From an uncultured Bacteroidota bacterium (lineage in GTDB: Bacteria > Bacteroidota > Bacteroidia > Bacteroidales > UBA12481), in the NCBI GenBank assembly GCA_903851365.1, contig CAINOB010000103.1, forward strand, positions 1 to 64,000: DNA of 64,000 bases. Direction: 5' to 3'. A program made the position numbers and the translations under genes. Below are positions 47,271 through 55,573 of this stretch, piece by piece. The notes under the pieces are model-generated. The model was not told the DNA's origin. It saw nothing but the letters and a program-made list of their open reading frames with translations, and did not search any database. Every line of letters begins with the position of its first letter. The stretch's first letter is position 1.

Positions 47271-48487
47271 TTGAAAATCAGCATGGATAATTTTTCCGGG
47301 GCAAAGACCTCATTAGCAGTGTCAATAAGATGGTCGGAAGTAATTTCCTCGATTTTCTTACTGATGGTTTCCATGGAATCAAAGCGATTGAAAAGCATGA
47401 TGCTTTTGCCGAGAGTAAAAAGGAGATTCTCTTTATTATCGGTCGACATGGCGATCTGTCCAAGTATCTGGTTTTTTGCCCGGTGAAGTTGAAGGGTACC
47501 CAGTTTTGTAGACCTGAGTTTATCCAGCTCCTTGTGCACCAAAGCGATGCTCTTGTCAAGCTTTTCGGGATCGGTACCAAAATATATTGTCAGCACACCC
47601 GTATCGATATAAGGAGTGTAGGTTGATTCCACATTGTAGGCATACCCGTGTTTTTCCCGCAGAGACATATTCAGCCTGGAGTTGAGTCCTTGACCACCCA
47701 GGAGGTTATTTAGGAGTATTAGGTTCATGCGGCTGGGATGCTTTGCCGGATACGCAAGGTTTCCAATGACACAGTGAGCCTGAAAAGTATTCAACTCCCT
47801 GATCTGCTGATTTGGTAAATACCCGACGACTGGTGCACGCTCGATTTTGCGGTGTTTTGTCCTGACCTCCCCAAAATACTTCTCGATCATTTTCGTCAGA
47901 CGGGGAAAGTCGATCTTTCCGACTGAGCAGATCACCATCTCATCAGTATCATAAGTCCTCGACATGAATTTGTGAATCGCTTTCTTATCGAAAGTAAGCA
48001 GCGTTTCGGGAGTTCCAAGGATATTCCTGCCGATCGGGTGAGTGGGATAAATCAGCTCCTCAAAATCATCGAAGATCTGGTCTGATGGGTTGTCTTTAAA
48101 CGAGTTGATCTCATCGGCAATGACTTCCCGCTCTTTCTCCAGCTCATTTGCCGGGAACGTGGAGTTAAATATAATATCTGAAAGAAGTTCGACTGCCCGG
48201 TCATAATGCTGGGCCAGAAATCCTGCATAAAAGGCAGTTTCTTCCTTGGTCGTGTAGGCGTTTATTTCACCGCCGACATCATCCAGGCGGCACAGAATGT
48301 GGTAAGCTTTTCGATGGGTTGTTCCCTTAAATATCACATGTTCAATGAAATGGGCAATACCTTGTTCATGTTCCAGCTCGTCGCGTGATCCGGTATTGAG
48401 CAGCAGTCCGCAATAGGCCACGTCGTTATCAGCAGGCATATGCACCAATCGCATTCCATTTTTCAGGGTATGAATAAAATACTCCAT
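47267..48487 (-). CDS. M16 family zinc peptidase (insulinase-like)
   Basis: This 406-residue peptidase has the inverted zinc motif HFIEH (His46, Glu49, His50) and the downstream Glu in the EKEREVIADEI segment (about 120-130). The C-terminal half (about 210-406) is the second, non-catalytic M16 domain. No signal peptide is apparent, so it appears cytoplasmic, like processing-peptidase relatives. It starts at ATG 48487. It forms a two-gene unit with the O-methyltransferase. Confidence 0.93.
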   Translation of the reverse strand: MEYFIHTLKNGMRLVHMPADNDVAYCGLLLNTGSRDELEHEQGIAHFIEHVIFKGTTHRKAYHILCRLDDVGGEINAYTTKEETAFYAGFLAQHYDRAVELLSDIIFNSTFPANELEKEREVIADEINSFKDNPSDQIFDDFEELIYPTHPIGRNILGTPETLLTFDKKAIHKFMSRTYDTDEMVICSVGKIDFPRLTKMIEKYFGEVRTKHRKIERAPVVGYLPNQQIRELNTFQAHCVIGNLAYPAKHPSRMNLILLNNLLGGQGLNSRLNMSLREKHGYAYNVESTYTPYIDTGVLTIYFGTDPEKLDKSIALVHKELDKLRSTKLGTLQLHRAKNQILGQIAMSTDNKENLLFTLGKSIMLFNRFDSMETISKKIEEITSDHLIDTANEVFAPEKLSMLIFK

Positions 48488-48555
48488 TCCAGCTTATTAA
48501 TAGGGTGGCAAAGATATAAAATAGGCTTTATGCGGTTAGTTTTTTCCTCAGGTTA

Positions 48556-48586
48556 TTGCTGATCTGTAATTTTTATTTTACATTTG
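48556..48586 (+). promoter_or_regulatory. Promoter of tRNA-Phe (-33 TTG, -7 TACATTTG)
   Basis: TTG at 48556-48558, then a 20-base spacer, then TACATTTG at 48579-48586. This is the best complete match in the window to the Bacteroidota consensus TTG-N19-21-TAnnTTTG. It ends 16 bases before the tRNA. Confidence 0.75.
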
Positions 48587-48602
48587 CCTCCCCATTGAAA
48601 AT

Positions 48603-48675
48603 GGTACCATAGCTCAGCTGGTAGAGCAACGGACTGAAAATCCGTGAGTCCTTGGTTCAAATCCGAGTGGTACCA
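48603..48675 (+). tRNA. tRNA-Phe (anticodon GAA)
   Basis: A 73-base cloverleaf is readable: acceptor GGTACCA/TGGTACC, D-arm GCTC...GAGC, anticodon stem ACGGA/TCCGT with loop CTGAAAA (anticodon GAA), and T-arm CTTGGTTCAAATCCGAG. Discriminator A. CCA is not encoded. Confidence 0.97.
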
Positions 48676-48691
48676 CCGGTGAAAACAAAGT

Positions 48692-48729
48692 AAAACCCTG
48701 TAGGTCATGAACTTACAGGGTTTCTTTTT
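48692..48729 (+). terminator. Intrinsic terminator after tRNA-Phe
   Basis: AAAACCCTGTAGG, a short loop and a complementary TTACAGGGTTT followed by CTTTTT form a stable terminator hairpin 16 bases after the tRNA. Confidence 0.8.
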
Positions 48730-48832
48730 AGCCTCTAGGTGAAACATAGTAGAAAAATTTTTTTATTTGGCCATCGTCGCGTTCCACTTTATTTCCCGAT
48801 TATCGTAATAGATATTTAGTAGATATTCTGGT

Positions 48833-49078
48833 CTAAGTGAGCACCTCATTTCGGACTAAAGCAAGCAGACCATTGTTTCCAAAGAATCCTGGTCCCGAAG
48901 TGCCATCGGGAACTGTAGTGATAATGCTGTTTATTGGAGGACTTACCGGGATGGTCAGGAACGGAACAGAGTATGTCAACGGATTTGCCCCGTCAGCCAG
49001 ATTATTGGATAAACCCTGACCCAAGGTAATTTGCACCCAAGCAAATAGTAGAACAGCGGTGATGATTTTGCGAAGCAT
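48833..49078 (-). CDS. Short secreted protein of unknown function, possibly truncated
   Basis: This 81-residue ORF begins with a convincing signal peptide (MLRKIITAVLLFAWVQITLG, cleavage before QG) but the mature part is only about 60 residues, rich in Pro, Gly and Asn (PLTYSVPFLTIPVSPP, TSGPGFFGNNG). I do not recognise a family. The phrase SVPFLTI resembles the mature N-terminus of PorV-type T9SS outer-membrane proteins (AVPFLTIAPDSR), so it could be a remnant of a longer gene. The roughly 100 bases downstream of the stop show no continuing frame. It is flanked by the tRNA-Phe terminator and the SGNH lipoprotein gene. Confidence 0.45.
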   Translation of the reverse strand: MLRKIITAVLLFAWVQITLGQGLSNNLADGANPLTYSVPFLTIPVSPPINSIITTVPDGTSGPGFFGNNGLLALVRNEVLT

Positions 49079-49204
49079 GGTTCAGGTTTTTAGAGGTTAG
49101 GAAATTCTTATGCCGCTTGCTATACCTGTTAACGGATTAACAAAGAATAAATTGTATTTGCATTGGAAGGATAGAAGTTGTTAATATTGGTAAATCTTTT
49201 CGCT

Positions 49205-50149
49205 TTGAGAAAGTATAATCTGGTTGTAATAATTTTCGCCATACTTGCTGCCTGTCGCACTAACGAAGTCAGCCCATTACCTGTTGTTGAGTCAATTCAC
49301 GCCGAATTAACCGATACTATTCATGTCGTACTTCTTGGAAATGTTCTTGACGAGGGAACCTCTCCTGTGACATCGAGGGGTTTTTGCCGTGCATTATCTG
49401 CAGATATGAAGCTATCGGATACTATTATCAGCGTTGGGACTGGAAAGGGAGAGTTCGCTTGTACCATGATCCTTAAATCCGGCAAGAAGTATTATGTAAA
49501 ACCTTTTGCGGTAAACGCTTCTGGAACCACCTATGGTTCTTTGATTACACTGTCGGACCCGGGGAAAGACATCATAGCACTGGACGGTGATTCACGCACG
49601 GACGGATATAATTGCAAGTCAGTAAATCCTTATCTGAATTTTCTTCAGCTCCGGGGATCCCCTGTCATTTATAAAACATCCGCTGGAGGGTTGACCTCCG
49701 CTGATCTGATTGAGAGGGCTGAAGTTTTTGTTGACCCCTTCCTTTCAGATATCGCCCATTCGAATATACTTGTTGTCTGGATCGGAGTGAACGACATTGC
49801 TTTTAATCATCGATCCGCAAACTCGACTTATAATAATTTAAGAGAATACTGTATTGCCAGGAAAAGTAAGGGTTGGCGCTTGATCGTTTGCACCGAGGTG
49901 AGTATGAAAGGATCAACCATTTATGGTCAATCCGACAAGGTTAGAAACCTGTATAATAATCAAATCAGATCGGGATGGAATGAATTTGCAGATGGAATTG
50001 CAGATCTTGGAGCAAATGCATGCATCGGATCCATTGGTGCCTACAAAAATTCCCTTTACTTTTGTGATGGTACTCACCTCACTGATGCCGGTAGTGTTCA
50101 AGTGGCAGTGGTTATTAGTCAAGCGGTCAATAAGTTGCTAAAAAGATAA
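49205..50149 (+). CDS. SGNH/GDSL hydrolase lipoprotein with FN3-like N-terminal domain
   Basis: This protein of about 314 residues is a lipoprotein (RKYNLVVIIFAILAAC, Cys17). An N-terminal beta-sandwich (about 20-118, with SPVTSRGFCRA and KYYVKPFAVNASGTTYG) is of the FN3-like type found in Bacteroidota surface proteins. A GDSL-type hydrolase follows, with catalytic Ser130 in DGDSRTDG, GVND (194-197) and the Asp/His pair in DGTHLTD (Asp288, His291). The likely activity is deacetylation or ester cleavage of a polysaccharide. No ATG or GTG exists at the start; TTG at 49205 gives a proper signal peptide, while TTG at 49178 is an alternative. A stop codon at 49172 closes the frame upstream. Confidence 0.82.
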   Translation: MRKYNLVVIIFAILAACRTNEVSPLPVVESIHAELTDTIHVVLLGNVLDEGTSPVTSRGFCRALSADMKLSDTIISVGTGKGEFACTMILKSGKKYYVKPFAVNASGTTYGSLITLSDPGKDIIALDGDSRTDGYNCKSVNPYLNFLQLRGSPVIYKTSAGGLTSADLIERAEVFVDPFLSDIAHSNILVVWIGVNDIAFNHRSANSTYNNLREYCIARKSKGWRLIVCTEVSMKGSTIYGQSDKVRNLYNNQIRSGWNEFADGIADLGANACIGSIGAYKNSLYFCDGTHLTDAGSVQVAVVISQAVNKLLKR

Positions 50150-50281
50150 TTTCAAATTTGTCCGGGAGAAATAGGAAAATCAGTTTAGATAAATATTTCC
50201 TCAGAACTTAGACTTTTTGTAACTCTTTGCCGTTACAAACGTCTATTATCCGGATGCAGCCAATCACAAGGATATTTTAAA

Positions 50282-50289
50282 TATTTTTG
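50282..50289 (+). promoter_or_regulatory. -7 promoter box (TATTTTTG) upstream of the LTA-synthase-like gene
   Basis: TATTTTTG fits TAnnTTTG and lies 15 bases before the GTG at 50305. The in-frame TTG at 50287 is inside it, which argues for the GTG as the start codon. Confidence 0.4.
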
Positions 50290-50304
50290 AAGCTTACTAA
50301 TCGG

Positions 50305-52287
50305 GTGAACGTGTTAAAACTCTGGAATAAATACTTTGCTGATTATGAGCCTCTAAAGAATCTGTATTTATTGCTGATTTGGCGCTTTCTTGTGGTCATG
50401 GTCCTGTTTTCGCTTTGCAGGATTGCATTTTACCTGATCAATATCGGATATTTCCCGAACACCACATTTCATGGAATGATCCGGATCATGGGAGGAGGCC
50501 TGCAGTTTGATACTGCAGGGGTTCTTTATACCAATCTTCTGTATTTTACACTTTTACTTCTGCCTACAACTTACCGGTATACGCAGCCCTATCAGATGGT
50601 GCTGAAATATTTTTACCTGGTGACGAATAGTCTGGCAATACTGGCCAACTGTATCGATTTTATATATTTCCAGTTTGGATTTCGCCGGACAACCGCTTCG
50701 ATATTCAGCGAATTTAAAAATGAGGATAACCTTGGTGCCCTGTTGCCAAAATTCATTGCAGGTTACTGGTATGTCGTGCTAATCTGGATTGCATTGACAG
50801 CAATACTTTATTTTTCATACGGACCACCGCATTATGGGAAATCATGGAAACGCCAGGGATGGAAACCGAAAGTTGTTCCCGTAAAGAGAGGCACTGTTTT
50901 ATTCGTAATATTTGGAATCCTTATTCTCGGCGGATTAAAAGGCGACCTGAAGCATAATACCCCATCGCTTAAGATTAGTTATGCCGGCAAGTATATAAAT
51001 GAACCACTTGAGGCAAATATTGTTCTTAATACCCCTTTTGCGATTTACAGCACGCTCAGTAAGAAGACTTTCGAAAAGGAGAATTATTTCGGAACCATTA
51101 AAGAGCTCGATTCAGTGTACTCCCCGATTCACCTTCCTGTCGTCAATGGCCCATTTATAAAAGAAAATGTGGTTATTCTCATCATGGAAAGCTTCGGTTG
51201 CGAATACACCAAAACCTGGGGCCACCATCTCGATGGCGGCACCTATACCGGATATACGCCATTCCTTGATTCACTGATCAGTAACGGCCGGGTGACAATC
51301 AATTCTTTCAGCAATGGCAGGAAATCGGTAGACGCCATTCCTTCAGTGCTGACAAGCATTCCCATGATGGAGGAGCCATTTCTCCTAACCTCTTACTCTA
51401 AGAATAAGATGAACAGTATAGCTTCCATTTTAAATGATGAAGGTTATCATACTGCTTTTTTTCACGGGGCCCCAAACGGCTCCCTGGGTTTTGAGGCATT
51501 TACGAAATCAGTGGGTTTTAAGGAATATTATGGTATGACCCAATATCCGCATAAAGAGGATTTTGATGGCTCTTGGGGCATTTGGGACGAGGAGTTTTTT
51601 CAATTCTTTGCCAAAACCATGAATAAATTTCCCCAGCCTTTCTGCTCAGCGATTTTTTCGGTCTCTTCCCACCATCCCTTTGAGGTTCCTGAGCGATATA
51701 TTGGAAAGTTTAAGAATGGCCCGATGCCCATCAATAAATGCATAAACTATTCTGATTTTGCTTTGAGAAAGTTCTTCCAGGCCGCCTCAAAAATGCCCTG
51801 GTACAAGAACACCCTTTTTGTGATTACCGGCGATCATACCAGCCAGTCCTCCTACCTGGAATATAAAACCAATATCGGGGCCTTCCGGGTGCCGGTGGTT
51901 TTTTTCAAGCCCGATGGGAGCCTTAAAAGCGTTGTTAATGGACTTGCGCAGCAAATTGATATCATGCCAACCATTCTGGGTTACCTGAATTATGACAAGC
52001 CTTATTTCGCTTTTGGCCGGAATTTGCTTGATTCGGTTGAGGAACCTTTCGTAATTACCTATACCACAAATACCTATCAGTTAGTGATGGGCGATTACCT
52101 ATATCTTTTTAATGGCCTGACTGAAACCGGGTTTTTTAATATCAAAACTGATATCCTCCTTTCCAATAATCTCACCGGAAAATTGCCGGAGATCGAACAG
52201 AAAATGGAAACAAAAGTCAAAGCATTTATCCAGCAATACAATAATCGGATGCTGGATAACCAGCTGACTGTCGAAAAATTGCCTTAA
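50305..52287 (+). CDS. LTA synthase-like membrane phosphotransferase/sulfatase
   Basis: This protein of about 660 residues has five N-terminal membrane helices (about 20-45, 65-90, 100-125, 155-175, 195-215) and a C-terminal alkaline-phosphatase-fold domain. Metal and active-site residues are visible: IMESFG (Glu295), the nucleophile region SNGRKSVDAIPS (Ser341), ITGDHTSQ (Asp510, His511) and SSHHPFEVP. In Gram-positives this family polymerises glycerol-phosphate; in Bacteroidota the role is unknown and may be addition of phosphoethanolamine or phosphoglycerol to an envelope glycan. No ATG is available; GTG at 50305 or 50311 is likely. It is followed by the C1 peptidase gene after 9 bases. 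Confidence 0.87.
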   Translation: MNVLKLWNKYFADYEPLKNLYLLLIWRFLVVMVLFSLCRIAFYLINIGYFPNTTFHGMIRIMGGGLQFDTAGVLYTNLLYFTLLLLPTTYRYTQPYQMVLKYFYLVTNSLAILANCIDFIYFQFGFRRTTASIFSEFKNEDNLGALLPKFIAGYWYVVLIWIALTAILYFSYGPPHYGKSWKRQGWKPKVVPVKRGTVLFVIFGILILGGLKGDLKHNTPSLKISYAGKYINEPLEANIVLNTPFAIYSTLSKKTFEKENYFGTIKELDSVYSPIHLPVVNGPFIKENVVILIMESFGCEYTKTWGHHLDGGTYTGYTPFLDSLISNGRVTINSFSNGRKSVDAIPSVLTSIPMMEEPFLLTSYSKNKMNSIASILNDEGYHTAFFHGAPNGSLGFEAFTKSVGFKEYYGMTQYPHKEDFDGSWGIWDEEFFQFFAKTMNKFPQPFCSAIFSVSSHHPFEVPERYIGKFKNGPMPINKCINYSDFALRKFFQAASKMPWYKNTLFVITGDHTSQSSYLEYKTNIGAFRVPVVFFKPDGSLKSVVNGLAQQIDIMPTILGYLNYDKPYFAFGRNLLDSVEEPFVITYTTNTYQLVMGDYLYLFNGLTETGFFNIKTDILLSNNLTGKLPEIEQKMETKVKAFIQQYNNRMLDNQLTVEKLP

Positions 52288-52296
52288 ATTCTGATT

Positions 52297-54768
52297 ATGC
52301 GGAAACTGCTGGTCATATTGATTGCATGTCTGATTTCTGCACCCGGGTTCTGTCAAAAACTGACAGACGGGAAGGATTTTCCACGCTACAAGGTTCCGGA
52401 TGAAGTTTATCTGAAATCCTCGGTAAAGCTTCCTGCAAAAATTAACCTGGCCAAGAGCAAGTACTTTCCTGATATTTTTAATCAAACCGGATGGAGCTGC
52501 AACCAGTCGAGTTCCATCGGTTACCTGCTGACTTACGAGCTTAACCGGTTGCGTAATGCCGACGGCGGACTACCTGAGAACAGATATCCTCCACTTTATG
52601 CCTGGACCTTCCTGAATTCAGGACTCTATGGCAACGGGGTAAGCTACTTCGATAGCTGGGAAATTATTAAGGCAGGAGGATCGCCAAATGAAGTGGATTA
52701 TCCAAATGTAACGGACCTGAATTTTTGGATGTCGGGATACGACAAATATTATCGTGCCATGCAGAACAGAGTGCTTGCAAACTGGTCGCTCCCGGTGGGA
52801 ACACCTGAAGAGCTTCAGGTGCTGAAACGATATCTATATGATCACTTTAACGGATCGAAATTTGGCGGTATGGCCAATTTCCAGGTTGCCAGCGGTGGCA
52901 TGAGCCTTGCTCCTCTACCGAAGAATTCCTATGATGAAGGCGCTTCTTACATAACTACCTTCGGAACTTATGTTGGTCATGCACTGACTGTTGTGGGGTA
53001 TAACGATTCCATCAGACTGGATAGGAATGATGATGGCGAATACACCAACGATATCGATATAAACAATGATCATGTTATCGACCTGAAGGATTTTGAAAAA
53101 GGCGCCCTGATTGTTGCCAATACCTGGGGTAAAAACTGGGGCGATAACGGATTTGCCTATGTTCCTTACTTTTTACTGGGATATTACGGCTGGGAAGGCG
53201 GCATTTGGAACAAATCGGTTCATATTGTTGATGCAGTGAAAAATATGACTCCGATACTGACACTGCGGGCCGAACTATCGCACGGTTGCAGAAGCTGCGT
53301 CCGTTTAATGGCAGGGATTTCCAATGATCCGAATGCCAATGAGCCGGAGCACATAATCCAATTTCCGATGTTTAATTATCAGGGAAACCTGCTTCCTCTT
53401 TATGGCAATGGAAACCCCGACATTACCCGGTTTGAGGTAGGGCTTGATATTTCCCCGCTCCTGGATTTTGTAACAACCGACGGCCCCGTTCGCATATTTT
53501 TAATTGTTGATGATAAGGGCTCCTGGGGAAGTGGCAATGGAACGATCAGGTCAATGATGGTTTACAATGATTTTAATACGCGCGATTCCACGATTTGCAC
53601 GCAAGCCAATGTTCAGGTCAATAGCAATTCCCGGACCCTCCTGAGTGTTGTTCGGCCGGTTAGGTTTAATCAGATTAAAATCAAGGAAGTTCCTAAGCTC
53701 ATTGCAAAAGCGGGAGAGTATGTGTCTGTCCAGCTTGAAGTTGAAGGTGCTGCAAATCCCTATGTCTGGGAACTGGTACCCGATTATCAGATCGGATTCA
53801 AAAAAACTGTTGTTCCGGAATGGGGGGGTAAGCTTTTATTCAACGGACAATCAGGGAATATGGTCAACAGGATTGATCTGCCGTTCAAATTCCGGTTTTA
53901 TGACAAGGAATATGATCATTTTTCGGTGACACAAGATGCCCGGATTTTGTTTGATCAGGAGGAGTATGGATATCCTTATGTTATCGACCCATCACTGGTT
54001 TTTCCTTCGATTAAGAAGATCGGCGGTCTCGAAATGGCTCTTGACTATTACATGCCAGGCAACGGAATCTCCTGTTTTGCCAATGATACAATTCTTGCCT
54101 TAACCTGGAAAGCAATGGCTCCCTCGCTGCAGGGTGGTACCGCAGTGACGATTGTTTGTGAGTTACATCCAGATGGAAGGATCTGCTTTATTTATGATAA
54201 ACCGGATGTTTTATTTCCTTCTGGGGCAGTTAACGATATCGGGGTTTCAAATGGCGATAACCTGCAATTCCGAAGGGCATCAACATTTAATCCGGACAAG
54301 ATTGAGGGGGCGAATTGTTTGTTGATCAATCCGTATCTTCTTCCCGGGGAAACCAAGTTTGATCAGACAGGCTGGCTGTTTTGCCATCCGGATAACAGCA
54401 ATAAGTTGTACGAGATAAAAGTGCAGGTTACGGATAAAAATAATCGTAAGGCTTATTCCACCATCAGGATATCTACACAGGATTTGTCATCTTCCAGATT
54501 ATTGTCGCTGTGTTTCCCCAATCCATTTCAGGAGAAAGCGCGTTTCTCGATAATTGTTCCGGAAAAGGCGACGGTTTTGGCAGAAATTTATGATCTTCGG
54601 GGTAGCAAGGTTGCTGTTTTGTGTGACGGAGAGTACATACCGGCAGAATATGAGCTGGGCTGGGATGGAACCAGCAGCACAGGTTCACAGGTTAGTCCCG
54701 GAGTTTATATTTGCCGCCTGACTGTTGGAAATCGTGTAGAATCGTGTAAATTCATCAAGTCGAAATAA
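52297..54768 (+). CDS. Papain-family (C1) cysteine protease with T9SS sorting domain
   Basis: This 823-residue secreted protein has a signal peptide (1-19, ending GFC-Q). The catalytic domain shows Cys68 in GWSCNQSSS, His228 in YVGHALTVVGYND and Asn275 in VANTWGKNWGDNGF, the C1 triad. Between His and Asn lies a dockerin/EF-hand-like insertion (242-267; DINNDHVIDLKDFE carries Asp254, Asn256, Asp258, Asp262, Asp265), suggesting calcium dependence. Beta-rich domains fill about 310-735. The C-terminus (about 740-823: FPNPF, YDLRGSKV, SPGVYICRL, KFIKSK) is a type A T9SS sorting domain. It should be exported by the type IX system and act outside the cell. Separated from the LTA-synthase-like gene by 9 bases. 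Confidence 0.9.
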   Translation: MRKLLVILIACLISAPGFCQKLTDGKDFPRYKVPDEVYLKSSVKLPAKINLAKSKYFPDIFNQTGWSCNQSSSIGYLLTYELNRLRNADGGLPENRYPPLYAWTFLNSGLYGNGVSYFDSWEIIKAGGSPNEVDYPNVTDLNFWMSGYDKYYRAMQNRVLANWSLPVGTPEELQVLKRYLYDHFNGSKFGGMANFQVASGGMSLAPLPKNSYDEGASYITTFGTYVGHALTVVGYNDSIRLDRNDDGEYTNDIDINNDHVIDLKDFEKGALIVANTWGKNWGDNGFAYVPYFLLGYYGWEGGIWNKSVHIVDAVKNMTPILTLRAELSHGCRSCVRLMAGISNDPNANEPEHIIQFPMFNYQGNLLPLYGNGNPDITRFEVGLDISPLLDFVTTDGPVRIFLIVDDKGSWGSGNGTIRSMMVYNDFNTRDSTICTQANVQVNSNSRTLLSVVRPVRFNQIKIKEVPKLIAKAGEYVSVQLEVEGAANPYVWELVPDYQIGFKKTVVPEWGGKLLFNGQSGNMVNRIDLPFKFRFYDKEYDHFSVTQDARILFDQEEYGYPYVIDPSLVFPSIKKIGGLEMALDYYMPGNGISCFANDTILALTWKAMAPSLQGGTAVTIVCELHPDGRICFIYDKPDVLFPSGAVNDIGVSNGDNLQFRRASTFNPDKIEGANCLLINPYLLPGETKFDQTGWLFCHPDNSNKLYEIKVQVTDKNNRKAYSTIRISTQDLSSSRLLSLCFPNPFQEKARFSIIVPEKATVLAEIYDLRGSKVAVLCDGEYIPAEYELGWDGTSSTGSQVSPGVYICRLTVGNRVESCKFIKSK

Positions 54769-54783
54769 ATCAAAATACCCGAA

Positions 54784-55560
54784 ATGGACTATAAGATTTT
54801 GAAAACCGAACGGTTTGGAAGAGTCGAACTTCTAACCATCTCACGACCGGCTTCCTTGAATGCCTTAAATTCAGCTTTTTTTACTGAATTGATTGATTAT
54901 ATTGACTATGTCATTACAGATGAGCCGTTTGATGTCCTGGTAATAACTGGCGAAGGAAAAGCATTTGCGGCAGGTGCAGATATTGCCGAAATGGCCGGCC
55001 TTGATGCCGAAGGAGCACGCAGGTTTTCGGAACGCGGACAGCAAACTTTCCTTATGCTTGAGGATTTACCCATTCCGGTGATTGCCGCAGTTAACGGATA
55101 TGCACTGGGTGGCGGATGTGAACTTAGCATGGCTTGCGATATCAGGCTTGCCTCTACCACTGCCGTTTTTGGCCAGCCCGAAGTAAACCTGGGTCTCGTT
55201 CCGGGTTACGCCGGAACTCAGAGGTTATCAAGGTTGATTGGTCTGGGCGGTTCGTTGAAATGGATATTATCGGGATTGAATATGGACGCCAGTGAGGCTT
55301 ATCGTATAGGCCTGGTTCAGGGGCTTTCGGAACCGGATAAGCTTATTGACGACTCATTAGCGTTGGCAAAACGAATTTCCACCAGGGGACCGAAAGCCGT
55401 ACGTACGGCTAAAATGCTGCTTCGCAAAGGATTCGATATGAATTTCCAGAAAGCGCTCGATATGGAAAAAGAGCATTTCGCCGAGCTGTTTTCTGATGAA
55501 GGCATCGAAGGCATGAAAGCCTTCCTGGAAAAAAGGAAGCCTTCGTGGGAAAAGGAATAA
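54784..55560 (+). CDS. Enoyl-CoA hydratase/isomerase (crotonase)
   Basis: This 258-residue enzyme matches short-chain enoyl-CoA hydratase (crotonase/3-hydroxybutyryl-CoA dehydratase). The oxyanion-hole segments AFAAGADIAEM (60-70) and ALGGGCELSMACD and both catalytic glutamates are present (Glu113 in GCEL, Glu133 in GQPEVNLGLVPGY). It hydrates crotonyl-CoA in beta-oxidation or dehydrates 3-hydroxybutyryl-CoA in butyrate synthesis. The convergent butyrate kinase gene next door favours a C4 acid pathway. Starts at ATG 54784. Confidence 0.93.
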   Translation: MDYKILKTERFGRVELLTISRPASLNALNSAFFTELIDYIDYVITDEPFDVLVITGEGKAFAAGADIAEMAGLDAEGARRFSERGQQTFLMLEDLPIPVIAAVNGYALGGGCELSMACDIRLASTTAVFGQPEVNLGLVPGYAGTQRLSRLIGLGGSLKWILSGLNMDASEAYRIGLVQGLSEPDKLIDDSLALAKRISTRGPKAVRTAKMLLRKGFDMNFQKALDMEKEHFAELFSDEGIEGMKAFLEKRKPSWEKE

Positions 55561-55573
55561 TCGCTGCTGTCTG

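Noticed and set aside
48603-49204. tRNA-Phe as an attachment site of an integrated element
   Set aside because: I looked for a repeat of the tRNA 3' end downstream and for an integrase gene and found neither; the neighbouring genes are only mildly accessory-looking.
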